64,000 nucleotides of DNA from CALMEC01 sp963765105. GTDB taxonomy: Bacteria > Actinomycetota > Thermoleophilia > Miltoncostaeales > Miltoncostaeaceae. Under the pieces are notes generated by a model, which had not been told where the DNA came from, did not search any database, and was given only the letters and a program-made list of their open reading frames with translations. A program made the translations under genes and the position numbers. Shown in pieces: positions 9,793-18,053 of this stretch. The stretch is taken from NCBI GenBank assembly GCA_963765105.1, contig CAVXUW010000002.1:1302001-1366000 (forward strand), written 5' to 3'. Numbering within the stretch: the first letter of the stretch is position 1; every line of letters begins with the position of its first letter.

Positions 9793-10047
9793 TCACGCTC
9801 CCGACGGGGCGTTGTTGACGACGTAGTCCACAGCATCCGCAACGGTCTGGATCTTCTCCGCGTCCTCGTCGGGGATCTTCATTCCCGCGAACTTGTCTTC
9901 CATGCTCATGATGAGCTCAACGAGGTCGAGGGAATCGGCGTTGAGATCGTCCTGGAACGATGCTTCTTCCTTCACCTCGTCTGCATCCACTCCGAGTTGC
10001 TCGACGATGATGTCGCGAATCGTTCCAAACACTTCTTGTCGGTCCAC
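9793..10047 (-). CDS. acpP: Acyl carrier protein
   Basis: Small acidic carrier of fatty-acid intermediates through 4'-phosphopantetheine. The attachment motif NADSLDLVELIM places the modified serine at residue 39 of 84, in the expected position. The GTG start at 10047 (GTG-GAC-CGA) has a GGAAAGG ribosome-binding site, so it is preferred over the upstream in-frame start that would give 93 residues. It lies between plsX and rnc, matching the common plsX-acpP-rnc order. CoaD, which makes the pantetheine precursor, is encoded about 2.5 kb away. Confidence 0.95.
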   Translation of the reverse strand: MDRQEVFGTIRDIIVEQLGVDADEVKEEASFQDDLNADSLDLVELIMSMEDKFAGMKIPDEDAEKIQTVADAVDYVVNNAPSGA

Positions 10048-10113
10048 ACGGCCGCCTTTCCCCGTTGCTGTCAACGCGTTTCACGGGACGTTACCAACGT
10101 GGACGGACGCCGG

Positions 10114-11111
10114 TCAGGGCCGTGGAGCGAGGCCCGCCTCCATATGCCCGATGAGCCCTTCGCGGGCTCCCCGGGCCCCCATGCGAATGGCGTTGGCGAT
10201 GGCGTGGCCGGGGGCGTTTCCGTGGCCGATGATGACTAGTCCGCGGACGCCGAGCAGGTAGGCGCCGCCGTAGGTATCGGCGTGGAACTTGGTGTAGAGC
10301 TGACGGAGCGCCGGTCGTGCAAGCACGGCACCCAACTTGCTGCGAACCGATGAGCCGAGCGCCGCGCGGATGGCCTGGAAGAACACGGCACCGGACCCTT
10401 CATAGAGCTTGAGCGCGACGTTGCCGGTGAACCCGTCGGTGACCACCACGTCGACAGCCCCGGTGGGGATGTCGCGTCCCTCGACGTTGCCGATGAAGCC
10501 CTCGGTGCCCTCAAGCGCGTCGTAGGTGGCTTGCACGAACTCCGTGCCCTTGCCTTGCTCCTCGCCGATGGACAGGAGTCCCACACGTGGAGCGACGATC
10601 CGCAACACATCATGGGCCAGCAGGCGGCCCATGACCGCGAATTGCTCGAGGTACTCGGTCTTCGATTCCGCGTTGGCACCGGCATCGATCAACACAACGG
10701 GGCCGGCGCCGCTCGGCATGACCACGGCGATACCCGGTCGGATCACCCCGGGGATACGGCGCAAATGAAGCGTGGCGGCGGCCAGAGTGGCCCCGGTGTT
10801 TCCCGGTGACATGATCGCCTGGGCGCGCCCCTCGGCCACGAGCTTGGTGGCAATGACCAGGGACGACTCGGGCTTTGCCCGCACGGCCTTCGCGCCATCT
10901 TCGTGGGAGCTGACCACATCAGCGGCCGGGATCAGCTCAATGCTGGGGTGTGTCCCCCCTGCCGTTCGATCTCCTGACCCAGGACATCGGTATCGCCGAC
11001 GAGAAGGATGGATATTCCCTCCCGCGCCGCGATGAGCGACCCACGGACGGTTTCACTGGGCGCGCGGTCCCCTCCCATCCCGTCGACCGCAATCGTGACG
11101 GGTGTGCTCAC
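10114..11111 (-). CDS. plsX: Phosphate acyltransferase PlsX, interrupted by one frameshift
   Basis: PlsX converts acyl-ACP to acyl-phosphate, the first step of phosphatidic acid synthesis. GTG at 11111 starts a frame giving VDGMGGDRAPSETVRGSLIAA, the usual PlsX N-terminus. It hits a TGA near 10,940. The downstream frame carries IELIPAADVVSSHEDG, SPGNTGATLAAATL, DAGANAESKTEYL and VVTDGFTGNVALK. The two frames join at a run of six C on the plus strand near 10,957. One additional base there would restore a 332-residue protein, the normal length. A homopolymer miscall is the simplest explanation. The gene lies just downstream of rpmF and yceD on the same strand. Confidence 0.9.
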
Positions 11112-11126
11112 GTGGAGTGCCCTGTT

Positions 11127-11306
11127 CTAGTCCTCGACGTTGATGACCTGCCGGCCGCGGTAGTAACCGCACACCACACAGACGTGATGCGGGCGAACCG
11201 GGCTGGCGCACCGTGGGCACTGGCCCAGACGAGCGGCCTCAATGGTGTGCGTCGCCCGGCGGGTGTCACGCCGCTGACGGGATGTCTTTCGCTTGGGGAC
11301 GGCCAT
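11127..11306 (-). CDS. rpmF: 50S ribosomal protein L32
   Basis: A 59-residue basic protein starting MAVPKRKTSRQRRDTRR, the standard L32 N-terminus, with two cysteine pairs (CPRC and CVVC) that bind zinc. It ends RGRQVINVED. ATG at 11306 is followed by an unbroken frame to TAG at 11127. Gene order yceD-rpmF-plsX-acpP is strongly conserved and links ribosome and lipid synthesis. It is a short gene, easily missed, but certain. Confidence 0.96.
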   Translation of the reverse strand: MAVPKRKTSRQRRDTRRATHTIEAARLGQCPRCASPVRPHHVCVVCGYYRGRQVINVED

Positions 11307-11370
11307 CGGTCGGTCTTTCGTCGTTCACTCGGACCGCGGAAGGGTAGCGATTTCCCGGGCGCCGCGCCAC

Positions 11371-11925
11371 TCATTCGCCGGACTGAAGCCGTTTGGCGAT
11401 CTCACCGAGCCCGGCCCACCGAGGGTCGACGGTGTCGGGCGTGCACGTACACGGTGTGGTGTTGCGGTTGGCGCCGCAGTCGGGGCACAGGCCCGCGCAG
11501 TCGTCGCGACAGACGATCGTGGCGGGAAACAGGTCGATGAGCGCATCTCGGGCCATGGCGGCCACTCCCAGGGAGTCACCGTCGAGGTATTCGCAGTCGA
11601 GGTCCTCGTCGTACTCGGCGCCGGACCCGCGGCCGAAGGCGTGAAAGTCGCGCACGTCGGCCGCCAGTTCCAGCACGGCGGTCTCGAGGCAGCGCCAGCA
11701 GGGTCCACGGAACGTGGTGGACACCCGAAGGCGGAAGTGCCACCCGGAGGAGGATTGGGTAACCTCGAGCTGCCCCTCGGGCTCCGCAGGGGTTGGGACA
11801 TACCGCTCACCGCTGAACACCAGCTCACTCACCGGAATCGGCAAGGTGACTTCCCGTGCCTCACCGGGACCCAACTCCAGGGTCCGGAGGTCGAAAGAGA
11901 GCTCGTTGTCCTCGCGGCGCCCCAC
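11371..11925 (-). CDS. yceD: YceD/DUF177 family protein
   Basis: A 184-residue member of the DUF177 family, found immediately upstream of rpmF in most bacteria and implicated in 23S rRNA accumulation. The C-terminal half has the family motif CRDDCAGLCPDCGANRN (four cysteines in pairs) and an acidic run EYDEDLDCEYLDGDSL. GTG start at 11925. The molecular activity is not established for the family. Confidence 0.88.
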   Translation of the reverse strand: MGRREDNELSFDLRTLELGPGEAREVTLPIPVSELVFSGERYVPTPAEPEGQLEVTQSSSGWHFRLRVSTTFRGPCWRCLETAVLELAADVRDFHAFGRGSGAEYDEDLDCEYLDGDSLGVAAMARDALIDLFPATIVCRDDCAGLCPDCGANRNTTPCTCTPDTVDPRWAGLGEIAKRLQSGE

Positions 11926-11935
11926 TCAGATGGGG

Positions 11936-12436
11936 CTAGTCGGAGGGTGGGCTGATGGGCTCGGGGATCGCCTCGCCGGTGCCGTCGGTTCCGCTGCCGC
12001 GCTGCAGACGCTCACGGCCACGCTGCACCGCGGCAAGGAACTTGCCGAGGTTCACTTCGAGCGTGGACAGCACTTCGTCGGCGTAGTCCTCGGCGCCGAG
12101 GCGCACCTCACGCTCACGTACGCGCGCTTCTTCAAGGATCTGCGCGGCTTCGCGCTCGGCGCGCTTGACGATCTCCTGTTGTGAGGCTTCGTGCGATGCC
12201 TTGTCGCGAGCGTCGGCCACGAGGCGGTCGGCCTCGCGTTTGGCCTCGGCCAGCATCTCCTGACGCTCCTTCACGATCCAGCGTGACTGCTTGATCTCCT
12301 CGGGGATCGTGGAGCGCATCTGGTCGAGCAGTTCGTAGATCTCGTCGCGCTCAATGGCGACTTTGTCGGAGAACGGCACGGTGCGGGCGTTGTGGATCAG
12401 GTCGTCGAGCTTGTCAATCAGTGCGAGTACGTCCAA
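11936..12436 (-). CDS. Coiled-coil DivIVA-like/V-ATPase-subunit-like protein
   Basis: About 166 residues beginning VDVLALIDKLDDLIHNAR, followed by a long charged coiled coil rich in R, E and A (roughly residues 50-140) and a proline-rich, acidic tail. Proteins like this sit between coaD and yceD in many Actinomycetota and are annotated as ATPase-like or DivIVA-domain proteins. TTG at 12436 is chosen because GAGAAGGAGTG lies at the right distance; the longer open frame to 12523 overlaps coaD without a ribosome-binding site. Function is unknown; a scaffold role in envelope growth is only a guess. Confidence 0.7.
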   Translation of the reverse strand: MDVLALIDKLDDLIHNARTVPFSDKVAIERDEIYELLDQMRSTIPEEIKQSRWIVKERQEMLAEAKREADRLVADARDKASHEASQQEIVKRAEREAAQILEEARVREREVRLGAEDYADEVLSTLEVNLGKFLAAVQRGRERLQRGSGTDGTGEAIPEPISPPSD

Positions 12437-12440
12437 CGGT

Positions 12441-12953
12441 TCACTCCTTCTCGGCGTGTCGTCCAGTGACGCGCGCGAACGCGGCGACCACGTGTGGGGG
12501 AACCCAATCCTCGACCGAGCCACCCCAGACGGCGATTTCCTTAACGCCGCTGGAGCTGATGAAGCTGTACTTGGCGGATGCCGGGAAGTACACGGTCTCG
12601 ATGTCTGGTGCCAGTCGTTTGTTGATCTGTGCCATCTGAAATTCGTAGTCGAAGTCGGAGATCGCGCGAAGCCCCTTCACCAGGGCACATGCCCCGATTT
12701 GGCGAGCGAACTCGGTGACCAACATATTGAACGCTTCGACTCGGACGTTACCCAATGAGGCGACCGCCCGGGTGACCATATCGATGCGTTCCTCGACGCC
12801 AAACATGTGAGTTTTGCGGGTGGAACCGTCCATCACCCCCACCACGACTTCGTCGAACACCACCGCGGCCCGAGCGATGATGTCGGTGTGGCCGTTCGTG
12901 ACCGGGTCATACGTGCCCGGGCACAAGGCAATGCGTTTTGCGTCCGCGGTCAT
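12441..12953 (-). CDS. coaD: Phosphopantetheine adenylyltransferase
   Basis: Catalyses the penultimate step of coenzyme A synthesis (4'-phosphopantetheine plus ATP to dephospho-CoA). The nucleotidyltransferase motif CPGTYDPVTNGHTDII is at residues 11-26 and the second motif YSFISSSGVKEIA contains the ISSSxxK element. 170 residues, normal length. ATG at 12953 overlaps the rsmD stop by 4 nt. rsmD-coaD is a frequent pair. Confidence 0.96.
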   Translation of the reverse strand: MTADAKRIALCPGTYDPVTNGHTDIIARAAVVFDEVVVGVMDGSTRKTHMFGVEERIDMVTRAVASLGNVRVEAFNMLVTEFARQIGACALVKGLRAISDFDYEFQMAQINKRLAPDIETVYFPASAKYSFISSSGVKEIAVWGGSVEDWVPPHVVAAFARVTGRHAEKE

Positions 12954-13510
12954 TGTGAGTGGTCCATCGTCGCAATCACGATAGCCGTTCCCCCGTAGGT
13001 GCGGTCCGAGCGGTGTCGCAACGTGAAACCGGGGAGATCGAGCGTCCCGGAACGTGCCGCGTGCTCCACAACAACGGTTGCTGCTGGCGCCAGCACGGGC
13101 GTCAGGACGGGGGCCAGTTGTGAGGCGATCGTGGCCAGGTCATCGTACGGCGGGTCGACGAAGCACAGCGTGAAGCGCCTCTGGTCGGCCCGCAGGATGC
13201 GAATGGCGGCCCGCCAGTCGCGAGCGACGACACTCGCACTGTTCGCATCGTCGACCATCGCGATGTTTTGGCGAATCGCCCGGACCGCGGCGGGGTCATG
13301 GTCGACAAACGTGGCAGAGCGTGCTCCGCGCGAGAGCGCTTCCAGCCCGAGCGCCCCCGACCCGGCAAACAGATCGAGTACGTCGTGACCGTCAAGGGGC
13401 CCCAGGATGGAGAACAGGGCTTCGCGCACTCGGTCGGAGGTGGGTCGTGTCCCCACCCCGGTGGGGGCGACGAGGCGGCGTCCACCGAGGGTCCCCGCCA
13501 CGATTCTCAT
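12950..13510 (-). CDS. rsmD: 16S rRNA (guanine966-N2)-methyltransferase RsmD
   Basis: SAM-dependent N2-methylation of G966 in 16S rRNA. It opens MRIVAGTLGGRRLVAP, then TRPTSDRVREALFSIL, SAM motif VLDLFAGSGALGLEALSRGA and the catalytic FVDPPYDD. 186 residues. ATG at 13510 overlaps the recG stop codon (4 nt), so recG, rsmD and coaD are translationally coupled. Confidence 0.95.
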   Translation of the reverse strand: MRIVAGTLGGRRLVAPTGVGTRPTSDRVREALFSILGPLDGHDVLDLFAGSGALGLEALSRGARSATFVDHDPAAVRAIRQNIAMVDDANSASVVARDWRAAIRILRADQRRFTLCFVDPPYDDLATIASQLAPVLTPVLAPAATVVVEHAARSGTLDLPGFTLRHRSDRTYGGTAIVIATMDHSQ

Positions 13511-15711
13511 CCGTCGAGCAACCGGGGAAAGTCGGCAAAGCGGTTCATGACCGCCGCGCGGAGCAAGAGATGCTCCGGGCGTGTGAGGCGTGGGTCGTCG
13601 CGTAGCGCGCGCCGGGCCACCTGACGTGCTTGGGCCAGCTCGAGACGGTCGCGGGTGAGTCGGGCGAAGCGCAAATCGCTGGGACCGGACTGGCGTACGC
13701 CGAGCACGGCCCCCTCACCCCGAAGTTCCAAATCGAGCTCGGCCAGCCGGAACCCGTCGTGGGTTTGCGTGATGGCCTCCAACCGCCGCAGGCCGTCATC
13801 GGTCGCCGGCTCGGAAAAGAGCAGGCAGCGTCCCGGGTACTGCCCACGACCAATGCGGCCGCGGAGCTGATGGAGCTGGGCCAGGCCGAACCGATCCGCG
13901 TCTTCGATCAGCATGACCGTGGCGTTGTGAACGTCGATACCCACCTCCACAACGGTGGTGGCCACGAGAACATCGAGCTCACCCGCCGCAAAAGCCGACA
14001 TCGCGTCCCGCTTGGCGTCGCTACGAAGGGCGCCATGGGCAAGACCCACACGAAACGCCGCAAACGGCCCCTGAGCCAACCGTTCGGCTTCGGCAACGGC
14101 CGTGCGCGTTCCCGTGGTCTCGTCTCCCCCCTCCACCCGGGGGCAAATGACGTACGCCTGCCTCCCGCGGCGCAACTCGGCACGGATCTCCTCGTAGGCG
14201 TTGTCGCGGTTGGGCTCGTGGACCCACTGGGTGGTGATCGGTTGGCGCCCGGGAGGACGCCCGCGGATGGTCGACACGCGCAGATCGCCGTAGGCGGTGA
14301 GAGCCAGGGTCCGTGGGATCGGAGTGGCGGTCATGTAGAGCAGATGCGCCGCCATCTCGTCGCCGGCGTCATTTGCGCGATCCGCCAACACCTGGCGCTG
14401 TTCGACGCCGAAGCGATGCTGCTCGTCGACCACCACGAGTCCCAATGAGTGAAACGTCTCGCCTTCGGAAAGCAGCGCCTGGGTGCCGACGGCCACGGCG
14501 GCGGTGCCGGTTCGCAGCGCCATTCGCCGGCGTTCGCGTTCGGCGGTGGGGACGTTGCCGGTGACGAGAACCGGGGAGATGCCGGCCGGCTCGAGCAACG
14601 CATCAAGGGTACGCAGATGTTGCTCGGCGAGTGTTTCGGTGGGAACGAGAAGCACGGCTTGGCGTCCTGCCTCAACGGCTTGGCAGATCGCGAGGGCAGC
14701 GACGACGGTCTTCCCCGATCCCACCTCGCCTTGGAGGAGCCGCCGCATCGGGCGGGAGCTTTCGAGGTCACGAGTGATTTGTTGGGCCACCCGTTCCTGC
14801 TGTGACGTGAGCGTAAACGGCAACGCAAACCGAACGCGCTCGCGAAGGCCGCCGTCACCGGTCAGTTCCGGGGCGGCCCGACCGATCGATTCATTGCGCC
14901 GCACGGCCCCGAGGCCTAGTTGGAGCACGATGAGCTCCTCCAGCACCAGCCGGCGGCGCCCCTCACCACCTTCGACGGCCGATCGCGGCCCGTGCAACGC
15001 ACGCAGCGCGTCCGCCACGTGCGGCAGGTCGAGCCGCCGGCGCATCCACGTGGGGAGTGTCTCGACCGCGGCGCCGATGAATGGCTTCGCCGCATCGACC
15101 AACTCACGCATCCGCCGGGCCGGGAGCCCCTCGCCGCCGGGATACACGGGGACGAGGCCCTCGGTGTGAATCCCCGTGGAGGTGTGCTGCCCCAGAATTT
15201 CGTGGGCTTTGACACGCAGCTTGGGCGGGCGCCCCGGGTCGAGCGTTCCCCGCAGCAGCACCTCGGTTCCGGGCTCGAGCGTGCGCGCCAGGTAGTCCTG
15301 GTTAAACCACACGGCGACGGCTGCTCCGGTGGCATCGGAGATCGCCGCCTCCACGATCCGAAGGCTGCGCCGGCGCGTCGGGCGCACGACGACAGATGAC
15401 ACACGTACCCGTACGGTCACCTCCTCCCCGGTGGACACGTCCGCGAGCGGACGCGACGCGGCGTAATCGAGATAGCGCACCGGCAGATGGGTGAGGAGGT
15501 CACCGATGGTGTCGATACCGAAGTGCTGGGCACGTTCTGCGGTGGCAGGACCAACACCCGGAAGGTTGGTCAGACCGCTTTCCCAGCTCGACGGGCGGGG
15601 GCGACGCGGAGGAATGGGGGCATCCCACGAGGTGCCGCGCGACGCGCCAAACGGTGGCGTCGGAGGGGCAATCGGCTCGGGTGGTTGCGCGTTCGTGTCG
15701 GAAGTCGGCAT
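13507..15711 (-). CDS. recG: ATP-dependent DNA helicase RecG
   Basis: Branch-migration helicase for stalled-fork regression and recombination. It has an N-terminal wedge/OB domain (about residues 50-220), then superfamily 2 motifs: LLQGEVGSGKTVVAALA (motif I), VVDEQHRFGVEQR (DEQH box), MTATPIPRTLALT (motif III), VATTVVEVGIDV and QLRGRIGRG (motifs V and VI). Starting at ATG 15711 gives 734 residues; the frame is open further upstream but that part is antisense to other DNA and lacks family similarity. Confidence 0.95.
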   Translation of the reverse strand: MPTSDTNAQPPEPIAPPTPPFGASRGTSWDAPIPPRRPRPSSWESGLTNLPGVGPATAERAQHFGIDTIGDLLTHLPVRYLDYAASRPLADVSTGEEVTVRVRVSSVVVRPTRRRSLRIVEAAISDATGAAVAVWFNQDYLARTLEPGTEVLLRGTLDPGRPPKLRVKAHEILGQHTSTGIHTEGLVPVYPGGEGLPARRMRELVDAAKPFIGAAVETLPTWMRRRLDLPHVADALRALHGPRSAVEGGEGRRRLVLEELIVLQLGLGAVRRNESIGRAAPELTGDGGLRERVRFALPFTLTSQQERVAQQITRDLESSRPMRRLLQGEVGSGKTVVAALAICQAVEAGRQAVLLVPTETLAEQHLRTLDALLEPAGISPVLVTGNVPTAERERRRMALRTGTAAVAVGTQALLSEGETFHSLGLVVVDEQHRFGVEQRQVLADRANDAGDEMAAHLLYMTATPIPRTLALTAYGDLRVSTIRGRPPGRQPITTQWVHEPNRDNAYEEIRAELRRGRQAYVICPRVEGGDETTGTRTAVAEAERLAQGPFAAFRVGLAHGALRSDAKRDAMSAFAAGELDVLVATTVVEVGIDVHNATVMLIEDADRFGLAQLHQLRGRIGRGQYPGRCLLFSEPATDDGLRRLEAITQTHDGFRLAELDLELRGEGAVLGVRQSGPSDLRFARLTRDRLELAQARQVARRALRDDPRLTRPEHLLLRAAVMNRFADFPRLLDG

Positions 15712-15771
15712 AATGCGTGGCCGCGGGTGGCCGTATGGCCCGCATGGTGACAGCGACGGAGGGCGAAACGC

Positions 15772-15963
15772 GTGGCACGAGTCTGCAGCGTCTGCGGGAA
15801 GAAACCAATGTTCGGCAACAACCGCAGCCATTCGATGCGGGCGACGCCCCGTCGGTTCAACCCGAACATCCAGAAGGTCCGCATCCTGCGCGGTGTGACC
15901 CCGGTGAGCGCCTACGTGTGCACGCGGTGCCTCAAGGCCGGCAAGGTCACCAAAGCTCCGTAG
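15772..15963 (+). CDS. rpmB: 50S ribosomal protein L28
   Basis: 63 residues, basic, beginning with GTG at 15772: MARVCSVCGKKPMFGNNRSH, then SMRATPRRFNPNIQKVR and a C-terminal CTRCLKAGKV. The CxxC pairs make this a zinc-binding form. It is divergent from recG, as in many Actinomycetota. Confidence 0.96.
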   Translation: MARVCSVCGKKPMFGNNRSHSMRATPRRFNPNIQKVRILRGVTPVSAYVCTRCLKAGKVTKAP

Positions 15964-15965
15964 GC

Positions 15966-16496
15966 TCAGCCGGGGTCGGACATCTCGGCTAGGCGTGTGA
16001 CCGTGCGGAGGTTGCGCCCGGTACCGACGACGCCCAGCTCGCGTTCGATCACGGCGCCGGTGAGGCGTGACGTCCCCATGCCGTTGGGGTAGTTGACGTA
16101 CGCCTCCTGCGTTCGCACGACAACTTCCTCCGGGCCGGACCACCGGTCAAGAGCGGCCCGTTTTTCGGCGGGCACGGCGCCCGTGAAAAACATCACCAGC
16201 ACCTTTGCCGGGTCGTAGTCGATCCGAAATGGGCAGTCGCGACGGGTGTAGTCGAGCTGACCATGGTCCCTCATGATGACCACGGGTCGGTGGCCGAACT
16301 CGTCCAAAAGGGCCTCACCCAACTCCACGGCAACTTCGGCAGCGGGTCGTTGGGAGCTGAGCACGAGGTTGCCGCTTTGAATGTACGTGGCGACATCGCC
16401 GTATCCCAGAGCGGAGGCCACCTCACGAAGGCGCGGCATATGCACGGCATTTCGCCCGCCGACGTTGATCGCCCGCAAGAGGGCGACGTACCTCAT
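15966..16496 (-). CDS. DUF1697 family protein
   Basis: 176 residues starting MRYVALLRAINVGGRNAVHM, the hallmark N-terminus of DUF1697, followed by GYGDVATYIQSGNLVLSS and a C-terminal VVGTGRNLRTVTRLAEM. No biochemical function is established for the family. ATG at 16496 overlaps the stop codon of the upstream acetyltransferase (4 nt), so they are probably co-translated. The longer open frame to 16535 lies inside that gene. Confidence 0.85.
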   Translation of the reverse strand: MRYVALLRAINVGGRNAVHMPRLREVASALGYGDVATYIQSGNLVLSSQRPAAEVAVELGEALLDEFGHRPVVIMRDHGQLDYTRRDCPFRIDYDPAKVLVMFFTGAVPAEKRAALDRWSGPEEVVVRTQEAYVNYPNGMGTSRLTGAVIERELGVVGTGRNLRTVTRLAEMSDPG

Positions 16497-16954
16497 GTGC
16501 CGGGTTCGAGCATCAGTTCGTAGGTGAGCTCGCACCGCTCGTCGCGTCCCGCGTTCGCGGTCGACTGGAACCCCACCGACTCGTACAGGCGCCGGGCATC
16601 AACCATCGACCGGGTCGTGTCGAGCACCACCCGATGGAACCCCTGTTCCTTGGCCCAGGTGAGCCCCGCTTCGATGAGCATGAACCCGAGGCCGCGCCCA
16701 CGAAACGCCGGGTCGAGGTACATCCGTTTGAGCTCGACGGTGTCGGAGGAGATGCCCTTCATGGCACAACAGCCAATGAGGTCATCGCCGTCCGGAACCA
16801 CCCAGATGGCATCCAGCATCCCTTCGGGATCGACCAGATCGCGGTCGATTTCCGGGGTGGCGGGCTGGTCGAACTCGTCGAGCAGGCGTCGAACGAGATC
16901 ACGAAAACCGTCGGCATGTTCGGGCCGATAACGCACAGGTACCGCAACGGACAT
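16493..16954 (-). CDS. GNAT family N-acetyltransferase
   Basis: 153 residues with the GNAT fold: motif V/A core VELKRMYLDPAFRGRGLGFML (acetyl-CoA pyrophosphate loop R-G-R-G-L-G) and a downstream LYESVGFQ motif. Substrate unknown. ATG at 16954 is preferred because MSVAVPVRYRPEHADGF gives the expected first strand. Confidence 0.85.
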   Translation of the reverse strand: MSVAVPVRYRPEHADGFRDLVRRLLDEFDQPATPEIDRDLVDPEGMLDAIWVVPDGDDLIGCCAMKGISSDTVELKRMYLDPAFRGRGLGFMLIEAGLTWAKEQGFHRVVLDTTRSMVDARRLYESVGFQSTANAGRDERCELTYELMLEPGT

Positions 16955-17002
16955 GCGGCGAGGGTACTCCACTTGGGAGCGCCCTCGCCGGATCGGTGAG
17001 AC

Positions 17003-17788
17003 TTAGGGCGTGGCCAGCTTCGTGATGTCGATGGACTCGTCATCGGACGGAGCGTCGATCGTCACGTCCTTATCCCAGTCGCTGAACGTGACGGTTCCCG
17101 TGTCGGAGCCTTGTTCCACCAACAGCGGGTACGGCGTACCCTCCGAAGCGATGTAGAGGGTCCCCCCGCTGTCGCTGCCGCTTTTGAGGCCGACCGTTGC
17201 CGTTCCGTCAACGTCTTTGCCGTCAACCCGCGTTGGTGTGCCGTTCGGCGTCAACAGCTGTGTCACAAGACCCTTGAGGTCCGTGAACTGCTTTACGGAG
17301 GCAAAGCGCGGGTCGTCGCTCGGCCCGGACAGATACTTGTCGCCGACCAGAGTTGCGGCGGCCTCGCCGCCGAACTGTTTCAGCGCCTCCGGACTCAACT
17401 TCAAGTACACCGTGTCACCGGACGCAACAAACGATACGTCGACACCGCCGGTGTTGACGCGACCTTTGGCGCCTTTGCCATTGGTGACGACCACGTCAAG
17501 GTCCAGCGGCGAACCGCCCTGGGTGCCTTTGCCGACGAATCTCACCGACTTCGCCCCCAACGCGGCAGAGCGTGCTTTCTCGAGCACCTGTTCCGCGGTG
17601 AGCCCGTCGAGTGATTCAGTCGGTTCCTTCGCGGTTTCGGTGGTGCTTCCCCCACCTCCCGACTTGGCCGTGTCCGTTGTTGGGCTGTCGCTCCCCCCAC
17701 ACCCGGCGGCGATGAGCGCCGCTCCGGCGATGGCAGCGATCACTGCGCGTCGTCCCCGTAGTGAGGCCGAGGCCATCTCGTCACTCAT
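17003..17788 (-). CDS. LppX/LprAFG-type secreted lipoprotein
   Basis: 261 residues. The N-terminus is a lipoprotein signal: positively charged RGRR, a hydrophobic stretch, and lipobox LIAAGC with the lipidated cysteine near residue 27. A low-complexity G/S/T/E linker follows (about 28-60). The mature domain resembles the actinobacterial LppX/LprG fold, which binds acyl chains of lipids: alternating strands, e.g. VRFVGKGTQ, LDLDVVVTNGKGAKGRV and GGTLYIASEGTPYPL. The family call rests on architecture and general pattern. Start ATG at 17788. Confidence 0.7.
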   Translation of the reverse strand: MSDEMASASLRGRRAVIAAIAGAALIAAGCGGSDSPTTDTAKSGGGGSTTETAKEPTESLDGLTAEQVLEKARSAALGAKSVRFVGKGTQGGSPLDLDVVVTNGKGAKGRVNTGGVDVSFVASGDTVYLKLSPEALKQFGGEAAATLVGDKYLSGPSDDPRFASVKQFTDLKGLVTQLLTPNGTPTRVDGKDVDGTATVGLKSGSDSGGTLYIASEGTPYPLLVEQGSDTGTVTFSDWDKDVTIDAPSDDESIDITKLATP

Positions 17789-17969
17789 TCGGTGTCCCAT
17801 TCGTCGTCGTTGTGAGACCCGTACCGTACCCGACGTCCGGGAACGTCCGGGAACCATGCCGGCCCGATCGCCGGCTCGCGCGGTCCACAGCGACAGCTAA
17901 CATCCTGCGTACGTCGTGCGCCGAAACGGGTGATGGTGAGGGCGTCGGGTCCATTGGCAACAAAGAAGC

Positions 17970-18002
17970 GAAACTGCCGCAGTCTGACAATCCTGCGGTT
18001 TC
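17970..18002. promoter_or_regulatory. Imperfect inverted repeat upstream of the cas operon
   Basis: GAAAC...CGCAG at 17970-17982 faces CTGCG-GTTTC at 17993-18002, with a three-base bulge. It is about 50 nt upstream of the cas3 start, where an operator could sit. This is a pattern observation only; a 10-bp interrupted match can arise by chance. Confidence 0.3.
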
Positions 18003-18053
18003 TCGTTGACGATCGCTCGCCTCTTCACGAGCCGACGAAGGTTTGTGTTCAGC

